A DNA stretch of 64,000 nt from Euborellia annulipes (lineage: Eukaryota; Arthropoda; Insecta; Dermaptera; Anisolabididae), in assembly GCA_023213315.1 (NCBI GenBank), contig JAKCPI010002008.1:1-64000 (forward strand), read 5' to 3'. Below the pieces are notes generated by a model, which did no database searches, had not been told where the DNA came from, and saw nothing but the letters and a program-made list of their open reading frames with translations. The translations under genes and the position numbers were made by a program. This document shows positions 24,301-32,828 of this stretch, piece after piece (positions within the stretch are counted from its first letter, which is position 1; every line of letters starts with the position of its first letter).

Positions 24301-27300
24301 CGATCAAAGGTTTTAATTTGAAGTTTAAATCTCAAAATCAACTTTTCTTTACTATTTGCTTCTTATCTTCCTTCCTATGCTTAGCTATTTACACTCCTCG
24401 CACGTGTTATCGTCGTCATATCATTCATTTATTTATTACCAGGGTTGACGGCATTTTCTTTCCTGGTGTACTCTTGAACCGGGAAACCCTTTTCGAATTC
24501 TATTCTCCCACGATCTCATGATTCAATTGAAGCCGAAATTGCATAAGCCGTCGTTAGATAACCCAGAAAATGCTGTAAATTAGTTGACAATTGTGATAAC
24601 CCCCTCCCCCACTCCCTTTTGGCGCATTCATTCTCAACATTTGTTTATTATTATTATTATTAGAGTTTTATTTTTAAACAATTTGCAATTAGAGATCCTT
24701 TATCTCAATGGGTTTTTCAATGTCAATACATCACATGGGAATTGATAAACTTTAAGCTCTTTTCGCACAATCTAACAAAACCGGCGCCTGAGACAATGAA
24801 ATCTATTTGAACCCGCCGTCTGTCTGCCCGATGAAATTCCCCACAAACAATTTTAGATGAATTTCGATGCATAGGAACCTTGGCACATCGCCGGGCAACG
24901 CGTCAAACGCGGCCAAATTGCTGCCCGCCGGAAAAAACATCGAGTCTAATAAATACCCAATATAATCATTCTAACAATCGTATTTTATTAATTTTTTGAA
25001 CAGTTCAAACATGCGGCCCCCGACTTCATGGGGCCCGCAATAGCATATGGGTTTGACATGTCTGATATACACCAGCAGGCCGGCCCTTAGGGGCGACTAT
25101 GAATATCGGCAAATAATTTTGGGATTAGAATGATAGACAGGAAGAGAGGATGTCAGCAGCCTCTACCGAATAAAAATCTCCACTCAGAAGACGTTTCGGC
25201 TTTAATTAAACAAATCCATCATCAGTTCTTAAGAGATTATTGGCAATCTCAAGGTGTACACCATCGAGATGCAGATAGAGTTGTTATATATAAACATTCA
25301 TTTATATTATATACAATTGAGACTTGGCCGTGTTGACTGATGAGCATCTGACACAAGGGCGGATCCAGAGGTGTTTCTCGGGGGGGGGGGAATCTGGTGT
25401 GACTCGTCGCACAGCACACTATTTTTTCTTAATTTCGGTAATTTAAAGGCGCATTCTGTACTTGTTTGCCAGAATATAAATACAAATCAAATAATTTTTA
25501 AAATTTTACATTAAAAATAAATTTTTTTTTTTCGAAAAAAAAGTATTTTTTTCAAATCTTGCGCGGGGGGGGGGGTAATTTTTACCCCTTTACCCCCCCC
25601 CCCCCCCCTTGTATCCGCCCTTGATCTGACATCGGATATGCAAATGTTGTATTTTTAAATATATGTTTATATATAACAACTCTATCTGTGTACCTTGAGA
25701 TTGTCAATAATCTCTTAAGAACTGATGATGGCTTTATTTAATTAAAGTCGAAACGTCTTCTGAATTGAGATTTTTATTCTCCTTTTGGCTGACATCCTCT
25801 CTTCCTGCCTATCATTCTAATCGTTGAACAGCCACTGCTCTTATCAACATAATTTTAGGATTTTTCAACAATTTCAATTTAAAAATATTATGGCAAATAA
25901 AGGAAACAAATAATTCTAGCTTTGTTGGGTTTAATAGCTGTAGATAGTCAATTAGAAGAGAAGGACGGGAAACAGCACAGGGGCCAGGTGAAATAAAAAA
26001 ACGTTCTATTCTGTCGCCGACGCTTGGCGAGCAATTTGCTGGAACGATAGCATTTTCTTGTTACAATCTATATATAACAAAGCTATCAATCAATTCGCCA
26101 TATATATTGTAACACCTTCAAATGCTCGCCATTATGGTCACCAAGCTTCGGCGACAGAATATATAACGTTTTTTTATTTCCTAGCTCTTCTGCTGTTTCC
26201 CGCCCTTCTCTTCTAATCAAATAATTATATTTTTTTTTTTAATTTTATCAAGCCCAATAATTTTTATTTATTAAATTAAACATTAATGAGTAGTGAGGAG
26301 TTTCAAGGCAGCCAAAAGCAAAGAAAAAAAAAAGGTGATGAAGGCCGGAAACGTCGACAAGCGTGTAAAATAAAGCCAAGGATAAATATGTTTTTTCTTT
26401 GTTGCTTTTGGCTGCCTTGAATCTCCTCACTGCTCATTACATTCAGCCACTTCCCTGAAGCCCCCGGGTGTGGGGAGTGGGGGGGGCCCCCCAACGGGGC
26501 GGATTTTTTAGGGGGGGGGGAAAAAACCCTGAAAGCAAATTGTTCAAATTTAGCAAGCTTTAAAAAAAAAAAAAAATATATTCAGGAATAGCTCAAAATT
26601 TCAATTTTTTTGGCCTCTGTTCTAAAAAGAGTGACGTTTCGGTTCCTCATATTGTTTGATTAGGACAGAATTTCTATTTTTTTTTTCTTGATGGCCACAA
26701 ATTAATCTAAAAAGCAAAATTCTTTTTCTTCTTTAGATTTTCCGTTTGGAACACGATCGTCGGTTCTTCGGTGCTGGTGCTCCCGTGGGGGATCGAACGC
26801 GCTGGTCTCCTGGGAGGAATTCTTATAGTCCTCGGAATTGGCCTGCTCTGCCTCTACACTACAAATCGAATTCTTTCCGTTCACAAACTCATAGGTTCGT
26901 TGAGGAGACGATCACTTAAAATGAAGATGCCAATAAATAGATAGATAAATAACGAGGAATTCTCTTCTAGGTAGCGATCCTGAAGGCGAAGTTCCAGAAC
27001 TTTGCCTAACTCTTCTCGGAAGGCCTTTTCAATTATTGGCGAAGGCATTCTCCGTGCTGGTACTCCTGGGAGCCCTCATCGTCTACTGGGTGCTGCTCAC
27101 CAATTTCCTCTATCATTCCGTCTGCTATTTATATGGTAATTAAATGATAACTCAATCGATGAATGGAATAAACTTTCAACAAATGCTATTCAACAGGTGC
27201 AAACTTATTTATTTATTTTTTTATTTTTAGATCTCGTGGTAGGCGGGACCTCTCATATTGGCTCTATTTCAAACAGGACTTCATCGATATCCGGTAATTA

Positions 27301-30300
27301 TATTAATGAATGGAAAACATTCTTCTTTAATTTACTATATAAAAAACAACAAAAAAGAAACGAATGATTTAATTCAAACATCAATTGTCTTTACCTGAGA
27401 GATAATAAAAATCAAATTGCGTGTCTTCTAGTTGTGTGCGATGACGCGGTGACCGACGAGGACCAAGAATACGACGACGGGTCAGCGTTCAGCAGGTTTT
27501 GGCACATGCGCCGAACGGCGCCACTCGTCCTCGCGCTCCTCATGGCGCCCCTCCTCAATTTCAAGAGCGCGACGTTCTTTACAAAATTTAACGCTTTAGG
27601 TATGACCCTTGATTTTAATTCAATTCTTTCCAAAAAAGCAAATGCCAGGCATGAACTAAAATTCAAATTATAAGCGCGGAACTATCGAAATATTTATATT
27701 CAATTAACAAAAAATACACATGTTATCAATGACAACTCTTTGTTTGTTTGTTTTTTTTATAAATATTTGAACAAATTTCTCTTTGAAGACTGAAGATGGC
27801 AGATTGCGGATCCCGGCCGAAGCGTTCCAATAAATATTACATCGAGGCTCACTTGTTGGCTGCATCCTCTGCCTTTTTAAACAAACGCCTACTCTCTTAT
27901 CTACAGCTATTTAATATTAACCAATTCTTTATTAGTTTGTCCTTAAAAAGGAAGATTTTTATCAGAATCTACCTTCAGTATTTCCATTTGCAGCATATTT
28001 TTCCCTCTTGGGTGAAATTTTAAAATTAAGTAGTCGTTTTATAATAGATGGGATTAATTTCCACCCAAAAGGACAATAGATAGGAAAGGAGCATGCAGCC
28101 AGGTAGGAATCAGTCTTCGTTAAGGAAACAGTTTCGGTTTTAATGAAATAAAGCCATCTTCAGTCCAATAGGCCAAATTGAGTCAAATAGTGGCCAATTG
28201 ACAACTCCACTATTTGACTCCATGCTCTGTCATTTGGTCTATTGGACTGAAGATGGCTTCATTTCATTAAAACCGAAACTGTTTCCTTAACAAGACGACC
28301 TACGGCTGCGCGCTCCTTTCTTATCTATGGTTCAAATTCAACAGCCGATTTATTTCAGGCAGGCATATGATTTGAATGGATATTCAGGCTATCAATTTTG
28401 GTGGAATCAACATATGAGTCGTTTATTTCCAGAAGTGTCTAGTTGCATCGGGAACAAATTGTCAGGAAACGAGAAAAGCCTGTATTTTATTAAACTCAAG
28501 AGTTAATTTATGACGCTTATGTTTATAAAATCTGTAAATAAATCATGAACACAATTTACATATGTTTGTAGTAAAGAAGAAAGAAAAGAGCGATCGCAGC
28601 TAACAAAGTTTATTTCGTTTATTAATCGCTTCAAGCCGACGTTTCGGTCAGATATACGACCATCATCAGGGCTGAAGCGAGTCAACAAAATTCCTCAAAA
28701 TGTCGAATGGCACAATCGTATAAAATATTTTTTGCCATTTTATAAGGACCAACAGGCTATGCGAGTCAAGGTTAGATTGACCTAACCTTGATAGATCTAA
28801 CCTTGACTCGCATAGCCTGTTGATCCTTATAAAATGGCAAAAAATATTTTATACGATTGTGCCATTCGACATTTTGAGGAATTTTGTTGACACACTTCAG
28901 CCCTGATGATGGTCGTATATCTGACCGAAACGTCGGCTTGAAGCGATTAATAAACGAAATAAACTTTGTTAGCTGCGATCGCTCTTTTCTTTCTTCTTTA
29001 CTACAAGATCTACTCAGCTATCCACCTCACTCTAGTCTTTGTTTGTTTGCAACAAGACAGTTTTGGGAATGCAATTCGGCCCGGTTTGAATTTGGACTCG
29101 ATTTCAGTATTTGTTTTAAATAGGATTTATCAACTTTTTTCACTGGACAACTATTTTCAAATGTGCATTTCAGTTGTGCCAACAACATGCAATTAAAATG
29201 TCAACTTTTCAAATTTTGTCAATTAGGCTCTTTTGCAAATGGACGACTCATCTATCTCTCAACTAATGCATTTTTCTCTCTTCCCGCAGGTACGATATCC
29301 CTGGTTTACTTGCTGGTGATGGTGGTCGTGAAGGCCGCCTCCTGGGGTCCAAATATCGACTTGCAAGATCCGATCAGTCCCCATTACACGCCACTCTTTA
29401 AGCTCTCTTTTCCCGCACTCAGCGGAACTCTTGCTCTAAGTTTTTTCATTCATAATATCATCATCTCAATAATGCGCAACAATCGACACCAAGAAAACAA
29501 TGTGAGTTGCAAATTGGAAGAATTTTTTATTTCATTTATTTATTTATTTATTTGTTTGTTTATTTTAGGCTCGAGATTTGTCGATTGCGTATCTGCTTGT
29601 TATTATTACGTACCTCGTCGTCGGAGTGGGATTTTATGTTTGCTTCCCTCTTATGAAATCATGCATTTCAGATGTGAGTCTAATTTCTTTTCTTTTTTTT
29701 TAATAAATATTGCAATACGCAGATTAGTCGGCCCCACCTTCACTGCTTCATATAAAGGTCTTGGCGCCCGAAACGTTGAATTAAATTTTGGCCTCCTTAA
29801 CATCGAGATTCGAATCATTTATTACGTTAATTTTATAAATAATTTTTTTTTTTAGAATTTCCTGAATAATTTCAAGACGGGGGATATCCTGACGGTGGCG
29901 GCTCGCTTCTCTCTTCTCTTCCAATTATTCACCGTTTACCCTCTAATCGGGTTTATGGCTCGCGGTCAAATTCTCGTTGCTCTAACGGGAAATAGTTACC
30001 CTAGTCGATGGCACGTCTTCTGCCTCAACGCCGTCATCGTGTTTACGTGCATTATGTTCGCCATGTTCCTCCCTAGCGTCGGTACAATCATTCGGTGAGT
30101 CAACTTCTTATCTATAAATGGTCCTCGACATGACGGAGAAATCTTTTTATCAAAGACAGCGCGTCAAAAAAAAACGAACTTTCTGGCTCTTTTACAAAAC
30201 GATGTTTTTCTACTCTTGTCAGTCTGTTCTGACTTGTTTTTAGGTCAAGGTTAATAATAAATTTACTAGAAAATCATTTTTGAGAGGTATTTATTTTCTG

Positions 30301-31553
30301 GTTTACAGATACGGCATTATGATCCGTTTCGGCCCCAAGGCGGCCATCATCAGAACCTTAAACAGAATTATTAATTTTTACAAGATGTATGTATATCTGT
30401 AGAAGTTATAAATTAATAATACAAATATTGTATATTGTTACAATCATGTAATATTGATATTTTTAATTACCACGGACACATTCCTTTACATTCATATCAG
30501 TCTTTTTAAGCCGAGTTTTTCCCCGAATTGGCCGCTATACACATTTATTATTTTAAGATCTCTTAAAATAATAAATGTTTTTACCTACTAATCGATCAAG
30601 AAATGACTAACTCGGCTTAAAAAGACTGATATGACTGTAAAGGAATGTAAAGTCCGTGGTAATTAAAAATATTAAATGATTGTAACAATATACAATATTT
30701 CGACTTCTACAGATATACATACATCTTTGTAAAAATTAATAATTCTGTTAAAGATTCTGATGATGGCCGCCTTGGGGCCGAAACGGATCATAAGGGCCGT
30801 ATCTGTCGTTTTGTAAAAGAAATTAATGTCCACCAGTCCGACATCCTCAAATTACACTTTGTTTCTTCTTAAAAAGACCTGTTCTAATCTATCTTAATGA
30901 TCCTCTAATTTATTAAACATTTAATATGAAATATCTTGAGAAGGATGAATAAATAAAATCCGGAGCTGATGTTCAGGCAATTTATTTGGATTAATTCCTT
31001 CCGCTATAAGTCAACGTTTCGGGGCCAAAATGGCTCCTTCTTCAGGACCATGCGGTGTCAAAAAAAAACAACTTTGTCAATTTTAATCACAGCATTTATG
31101 ACAAATTGTTTTTTTGACACCGCATGGTCCTGAAGAAGGAGCCATTTTGGCCCCGAAACGTTGACTTATAGCGGAAGGAATTAATCCAAATAAATTGCCT
31201 GAACATCAGCTCCGGATTTTATTTATTCATCCTTCTCAATAATATCCACCAGGCTGCTTGAGATGGATATTAATTCAAAATTTGATTTTTATATGAATTT
31301 CCATTAAGAGAAAAACAGAAATGGAAATATTATTTTAAAATCTTAGAAATTTGGCGTAAATTTAAATTGTAATTATTTATTAAAATGATATGAATTTGTG
31401 TTAAATTTACTTAGAAATCTATAGAAGATTTCATTAATAAATTGTACTATCAGATTAGGAAGCAACAAAGTGTTACGTTTTTTTTTTAATGTCTTTTGGG
31501 GGATGTTGACTAGTCAGGTTGATTTCGTTGTTGAGTCAAATATTCCAATATTT

Positions 31554-31625
<72 letters not shown>

Positions 31626-32036
31626 CGCCCCGGCTCGGCGCCTCGAGGGGGGAGGGCACGCGAGAGCTCACAATCTTTTTTTTTTTTTTTTTGAGGTTTC
31701 CCACTAATCGAAAAACTTGCAGGTCTGTCCGCATTTTTATTAAATTTAGAGAACAATTTAAGAAGAATTCTTTCTAAAGGGTGATCATGGTTGAAGACCA
31801 TTTATTATCTTTAATAATTAAAAAAAAAAATAAGTTTAAAGAACGCAAACGCTTTTGTCAGATACACCGGCGCCCTGTCCGGCTTCGTGTACATCTTCAC
31901 GCTGCCCATTCTGCTTCACCTGGCCACTTTGCGACGCCAAGGGAAACTCTCGACCGCCAAATACATTCTGCATCTGTCGGTGCCCGTCATCGGCGGGCTG
32001 AATCTCCTCGCCCAATTCTTCGTTCCTACTCACTGA
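18175..32036 (+). CDS. SLC38A9: SLC38A9, lysosomal arginine transporter/sensor
   Basis: Amino-acid transporter of the SLC38/AAAP family that sits in the lysosomal membrane, senses arginine and signals through Ragulator-Rag to mTORC1 (family knowledge). Twelve exons: 18175-18320, 21363-21476, 21542-21723, 22089-22183, 26737-26894, 26971-27135, 27231-27293, 27432-27599, 29290-29501, 29569-29673, 29856-30094, 31862-32036. All have GT-AG borders and agreeing phases, giving about 606 residues once one base in exon 3 is discounted (the human protein is 561). Diagnostic segments: SLVTIFSVWNTIVGSS then LPWGI in helix 1; PLLNFKS and FFTKFNALG; FFIHN then the QENN block; LFTVYPLIGFMARGQ; a C-terminal helix ending FFVPTH. 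The long N-terminus carries RYQYYNKL, placed like the Ragulator-binding motif. It is convergent with the VKR gene. Introns carry many hammerhead foldbacks. Confidence 0.93.
19244..19500. repeat. Hammerhead foldback in SLC38A9 intron 1, one half-core lost per arm
   Basis: Palindrome. The left arm read on the minus strand keeps CTGAAGA (19338-19344) and stem II GGACAAA/TTTGTCC, but the 3' core is shortened to GACGTC. The right arm on the plus strand keeps GAAACGTC (about 19419-19426) but has lost CTGAAGA. Confidence 0.75.
19815..19864 (+). ncRNA. Hammerhead ribozyme variant with ATAT linker
   Basis: TGCA/TGCA stem I, CTGAAGA at 19823-19829, stem II GGT-TG/CA-ACC, then GAAATATT. The usual self-complementary ACGT is replaced by self-complementary ATAT, with T at the cleavage position. 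No mirror copy is visible nearby. Confidence 0.6.
21224..21258 (+). CDS. Possible alternative first exon of SLC38A9
   Basis: ATG at 21224 opens MANANGNVANQR and runs into a donor GTATCT at 21259 in phase 2, the same phase as exon 1. Splicing to exon 2 (21363) would give a shorter N-terminus. It cannot be an internal exon, because the frame coming from exon 1 hits TAA. Transcript evidence is absent. Confidence 0.4.
21363..21476 (+). CDS. SLC38A9: SLC38A9 exon 2
   Basis: Acceptor TTTATTTCAG, donor GTACCC, phases 2/2. Encodes acidic cytosolic N-terminal sequence including FRDSETSDFDGDAETTG. Confidence 0.85.
21542..21723 (+). CDS. SLC38A9: SLC38A9 exon 3 with a one-base frame break
   Basis: Entered in phase 2, the frame reads NYGATDSSPGSYRPSSWPPP and would stop at a TAA near 21671. 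The next frame reads TWPDVTFNRYQYYNKLGSY and leaves in phase 0, matching exon 4. The switch lies at six C residues (21615-21620); five C would join both halves. RYQYYNKL resembles the Ragulator-binding motif in spacing. Confidence 0.85.
22089..22183 (+). CDS. SLC38A9: SLC38A9 exon 4
   Basis: Acceptor TTTCCAG, donor GTAAGC, leaves in phase 2. Encodes LLPGDSILGLHSLHS and SSKQSSLVT, leading into transmembrane helix 1. Confidence 0.9.
23938..23985 (-). ncRNA. Hammerhead ribozyme, dimer-type (left arm)
   Basis: Minus strand: stem I ATTGGGCC/GGCCCAAT (8 bp), CTGAAGA, stem II GG-CTC/GAG-CC with one A-C mismatch, GAAACGTC. The core is intact, with C at the cleavage position. Confidence 0.82.
24041..24088 (+). 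ncRNA. Hammerhead ribozyme, dimer-type (right arm)
   Basis: Plus-strand copy of 23938-23985: CTGAAGA at 24049-24055, GAAACGTC at 24073-24080, and the perfect 8-bp stem I. Confidence 0.82.
25184..25231 (-). ncRNA. Hammerhead ribozyme, dimer-type (left arm)
   Basis: Minus strand: stem I AGAA/TTCT, CTGATGA, stem II GG-TTT/AAA-CC with one mismatch, GAAACGTC. The core is intact. Confidence 0.78.
25354..25623. mobile_element. hAT-like MITE with 8-bp duplication ATCTGACA
   Basis: Inverted ends CAAGGGCGGATCC and TATCCGCCCTTG, flanked by ATCTGACA at 25346-25353 and 25624-25631. Long G and C runs and a TCTGGTGTGAC block lie inside. The 8-bp duplication fits hAT transposition. Relatives: 47963-48226, 52460-52532, 60836-61095, and fragments near 44126 and 50970. 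Confidence 0.88.
25716..25762 (+). ncRNA. Hammerhead ribozyme, dimer-type (right arm)
   Basis: CTGATGA at 25722-25728, stem II GGCTTT/AAAGTC with a G-T wobble, GAAACGTC at 25750-25757. Relative to the left arm, the stem II changes keep or improve pairing. Confidence 0.8.
26737..26894 (+). CDS. SLC38A9: SLC38A9 exon 5 (helices 1-2)
   Basis: Encodes FSVWNTIVGSSVLVLPWGIE and a second hydrophobic helix (GILIVLGIGLLCLYT). The WNT...GSS...PWG pattern is the unwound helix-1 substrate site typical of this fold. Confidence 0.93.
26971..27135 (+). CDS. SLC38A9: SLC38A9 exon 6 (helix 3)
   Basis: Acceptor TTCTAG, donor GTAATT, phases 1/1. Encodes SVLVLLGALIVYWVLLTNFL, which matches the family segment with IVYWVL. 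Confidence 0.93.
27231..27293 (+). CDS. SLC38A9: SLC38A9 exon 7 (luminal loop)
   Basis: A 63-nt exon, phases 1/1, encoding a Ser-rich loop with an N-glycosylation sequon (SNRTSS). It is fairly short but has the correct phase on both sides. Confidence 0.8.
27432..27599 (+). CDS. SLC38A9: SLC38A9 exon 8
   Basis: Encodes an acidic loop (DDAVTDEDQEYDDGS) and then APLLNFKSATFFTKFNALG, the strongest family signature in the protein. It is CpG-rich compared with its introns. Confidence 0.93.
27790..27826 (+). ncRNA. Decayed hammerhead motif in SLC38A9 intron 8
   Basis: CTGAAGA at 27790-27796 and stem II GGC/GCC, but the 3' core is GAAGCGTT. Stem I is not evident. Predicted inactive. Confidence 0.45.
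28124..28166 (-). ncRNA. Hammerhead ribozyme with ACTGT linker (left arm)
   Basis: Minus strand: stem I GGA/TCC, CTGAAGA, stem II GG-TTT/AAA-CC, then GAAACTGTT. The linker ACTGT could pair with itself in a dimer with one T-T mismatch, leaving T at the cleavage position. Confidence 0.65.
28243..28286 (+). ncRNA. Hammerhead ribozyme with ACTGT linker (right arm)
   Basis: Plus-strand copy: GGA, CTGAAGA (28246-28252), GAAACTGTT, TCC. Same linker as the left arm. Confidence 0.65.
28626..28680 (-). ncRNA. Hammerhead ribozyme, dimer-type (left arm)
   Basis: Minus strand: stem I TCGCTTCA plus GCC pairing with GGC and TGAAGCGA (11 bp around one bulged T), CTGATGA, stem II GGTC/GACC, GAAACGTC. One of the best-formed copies in the window. 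Confidence 0.85.
28893..28945 (+). ncRNA. Hammerhead ribozyme, dimer-type (right arm)
   Basis: CTGATGA 28903-28909, stem II GGTC/GACC, GAAACGTC 28927-28934. Stem I is shortened to CTTCAGCC on the 5' side. Confidence 0.82.
29290..29501 (+). CDS. SLC38A9: SLC38A9 exon 9
   Basis: Encodes SLVYLLVMVVVKAASWG, a luminal loop, and FPALSGTLALSFFIHNIIIS followed by RQENN-like RHQENN. It ends at a codon boundary before GTGAGT. Confidence 0.93.
29569..29673 (+). CDS. SLC38A9: SLC38A9 exon 10
   Basis: Phase 0/0 exon encoding ARDLSIAYLLVIITYLVVGV and GFYVCFPLMKSCISD, a membrane helix plus luminal loop. Confidence 0.92.
29856..30094 (+). CDS. SLC38A9: SLC38A9 exon 11
   Basis: Encodes NFLNNFKTGDILTVAARFSL, LFQLFTVYPLIGFMARGQI and a further helix ending PSVGTIIR. 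The donor is GTGAGT, phase 2. Confidence 0.93.
30306..30806. repeat. Hammerhead-derived foldback in SLC38A9 intron 11
   Basis: Palindrome with hammerhead-like motifs at 30321-30357 (minus) and 30752-30790 (plus): CTGATGA, stem II GGCC/GGCC, GAAACGGATC. The nucleotides after GAAAC lack a U plus cleavable base, so both copies are predicted uncleavable although the rest is intact. Confidence 0.75.
31008..31050 (-). ncRNA. Hammerhead ribozyme, dimer-type (left arm)
   Basis: Minus strand: stem I GGTC/GACT with a G-T pair, CTGAAGA, stem II GG-GCC/GGC-CC, GAAACGTT. T is at the cleavage position; ACGT is self-complementary. Confidence 0.78.
31124..31168 (+). ncRNA. Hammerhead ribozyme, dimer-type (right arm)
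   Basis: Plus-strand copy of 31008-31050: CTGAAGA at 31130-31136, then GAAACGTT. Core identical to the left arm. Confidence 0.78.
31556..31624 (+). repeat. 69-base pure G tract
   Basis: Uninterrupted G run in the last intron of SLC38A9, about 240 bp upstream of exon 12, followed by a CpG-rich segment and a T15 run. On the sense RNA it is a strong G-quadruplex former. Length is unreliable in most sequencing chemistries. Confidence 0.9.
31862..32036 (+). CDS. SLC38A9: SLC38A9 exon 12 and stop
   Basis: Encodes YTGALSGFVYIFTLPILLHL, a basic stretch (RRQGKLSTAKY) and the last helix, with TGA at 32034-32036. It follows the poly-G-bearing intron. Confidence 0.92.
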
Positions 32037-32081
32037 TCTCATATTCAAAGAGAATAATTAATTTGCATCTTCTAACTAAAA

Positions 32082-32087
32082 AATAAA
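32082..32087 (+). terminator. Candidate polyadenylation signal of SLC38A9
   Basis: AATAAA 46 nt after the stop; another AATAAA-like site lies near 32247. Placement relative to the stop is reasonable, but the cleavage site is unknown. Confidence 0.5.
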
Positions 32088-32575
32088 TAATTTTAAGGCT
32101 GTGTAAATGTCCAAGTGAATGGAGGGAATGGAGAAATAAGATGTATGATACTATTAAAATATTTTTATTATTTTTAAGTTTCCAATCTGTATATATATAT
32201 ATATCTATGTATTATATTTTTGTATAAGATAAGAATATTTTAAAAATAAATTATAAATTAAATAAAAAAAAAACATTTATTTTAAAATATATCTTTTTAA
32301 TTTAAAATAATCAGTCAACAAGAGATAATAAGGTACATTTAAAGCTCTCGTCATGGTCACCAGGCCACCCATATTTGGTCACGCGACGCCGCCACTAAGC
32401 GACGGCATTTTGTAGAATTTGAATTCGATATCGATAGCCACTTGAAGCGACTAGAAAGAGACAAAAGTTGCCAAAAAGCTAAATGTTTCCTGTCCTTGTT
32501 TGTTTTGTAGCTTGAGTCCTTTTTCGCTTAACATTTTGACTCTTTAAAACTAGAATAAAAATAAATATACACTTC

Positions 32576-32581
32576 TTTATT
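32576..32581 (-). terminator. Candidate polyadenylation signal of VKR
   Basis: AATAAA on the minus strand about 250 nt after the stop. A second lies at 32653-32658, about 170 nt after the stop. These keep the two convergent transcripts within the 32037-32828 spacer. Confidence 0.45.
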
Positions 32582-32828
32582 AAAATGAACACTTGCACTA
32601 ACCTTGAAAGAATATTTACAAATAAATTAACGTTCTTCTTCTTGGTGATTGATTTTATTGCATTAGGACTTATCTCTATTCAAAGTTCAGACTCAGTCGA
32701 CTAGGGAGGGTTGCAAATGCGTCGAGGGCTTACCAAAGGAGCGAATGGCGAATCGAACCCGCGATTCCATTTGCGATTCCTTTGATACTCACTCGAAACC
32801 AGAGAGGTAGAAATATTGCTTGTTTCGC

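Larger units (their letters stand above)
25126..25826. repeat. Hammerhead foldback with a nested MITE
   Basis: Arms start AGAATGATAGACAGGAAGAG and end with the mirror at 25826. The left arm is interrupted by the hAT-like element at 25354-25623. Confidence 0.88.
22184..26736 (+). other. SLC38A9 intron 4
   Basis: A 4.5-kb intron with no supported exon. Contents: long A and T runs near 23090-23180, a lone fragment of a hammerhead element at about 23757-23775, two complete hammerhead foldbacks, a nested hAT-like MITE, a palindrome at about 25945-26218 without a clear ribozyme core, a small palindrome at 26285-26445 and a GC-rich block with G10 at 26461-26520. Confidence 0.6.
28078..28328. repeat. 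Hammerhead foldback in SLC38A9 intron 8
   Basis: Palindrome with an outer block AGATAGGAAAGGAGC and its mirror. Two hammerheads face outward on opposite strands. Confidence 0.85.
28568..29009. repeat. Hammerhead foldback in SLC38A9 intron 8
   Basis: Arms begin GTAGTAAAGAAGAAAGAAAA and mirror at 29009. The identical reading frames on opposite strands (28688-28503 and 28884-29123) come from this palindrome and are not genes. Confidence 0.9.
30938..31238. repeat. Hammerhead foldback in SLC38A9 intron 11
   Basis: Arms share ATAAAATCCGGAGCTGATGT and its mirror. The central spacer between the two ribozymes is about 70 bp. Confidence 0.9.
32037..32828. other. Convergent intergenic spacer
   Basis: AT-rich DNA with poly(A)-signal-like sites for both genes and a 60-bp CpG-rich patch near 32345-32410. 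No transposon signature or ORF is seen, unlike the introns on both sides. Confidence 0.6.

Noticed and set aside
25945..26218. Another hammerhead pair
   Set aside because: Palindromic arms contain AAGCGTCGGC-like sequence, but no CTGANGA and no clear stem II.
28503..29123. Two near-identical ORFs on opposite strands
   Set aside because: Both lie in the arms of a hammerhead foldback.
29163..29855. 230-codon plus-strand reading frame
   Set aside because: It is SLC38A9 exon 9 read through into flanking introns. Splice sites and phase define the true exon.
31510..31801. Poly-proline / poly-glycine reading frames
   Set aside because: Direct translation of the 69-G tract in all frames.
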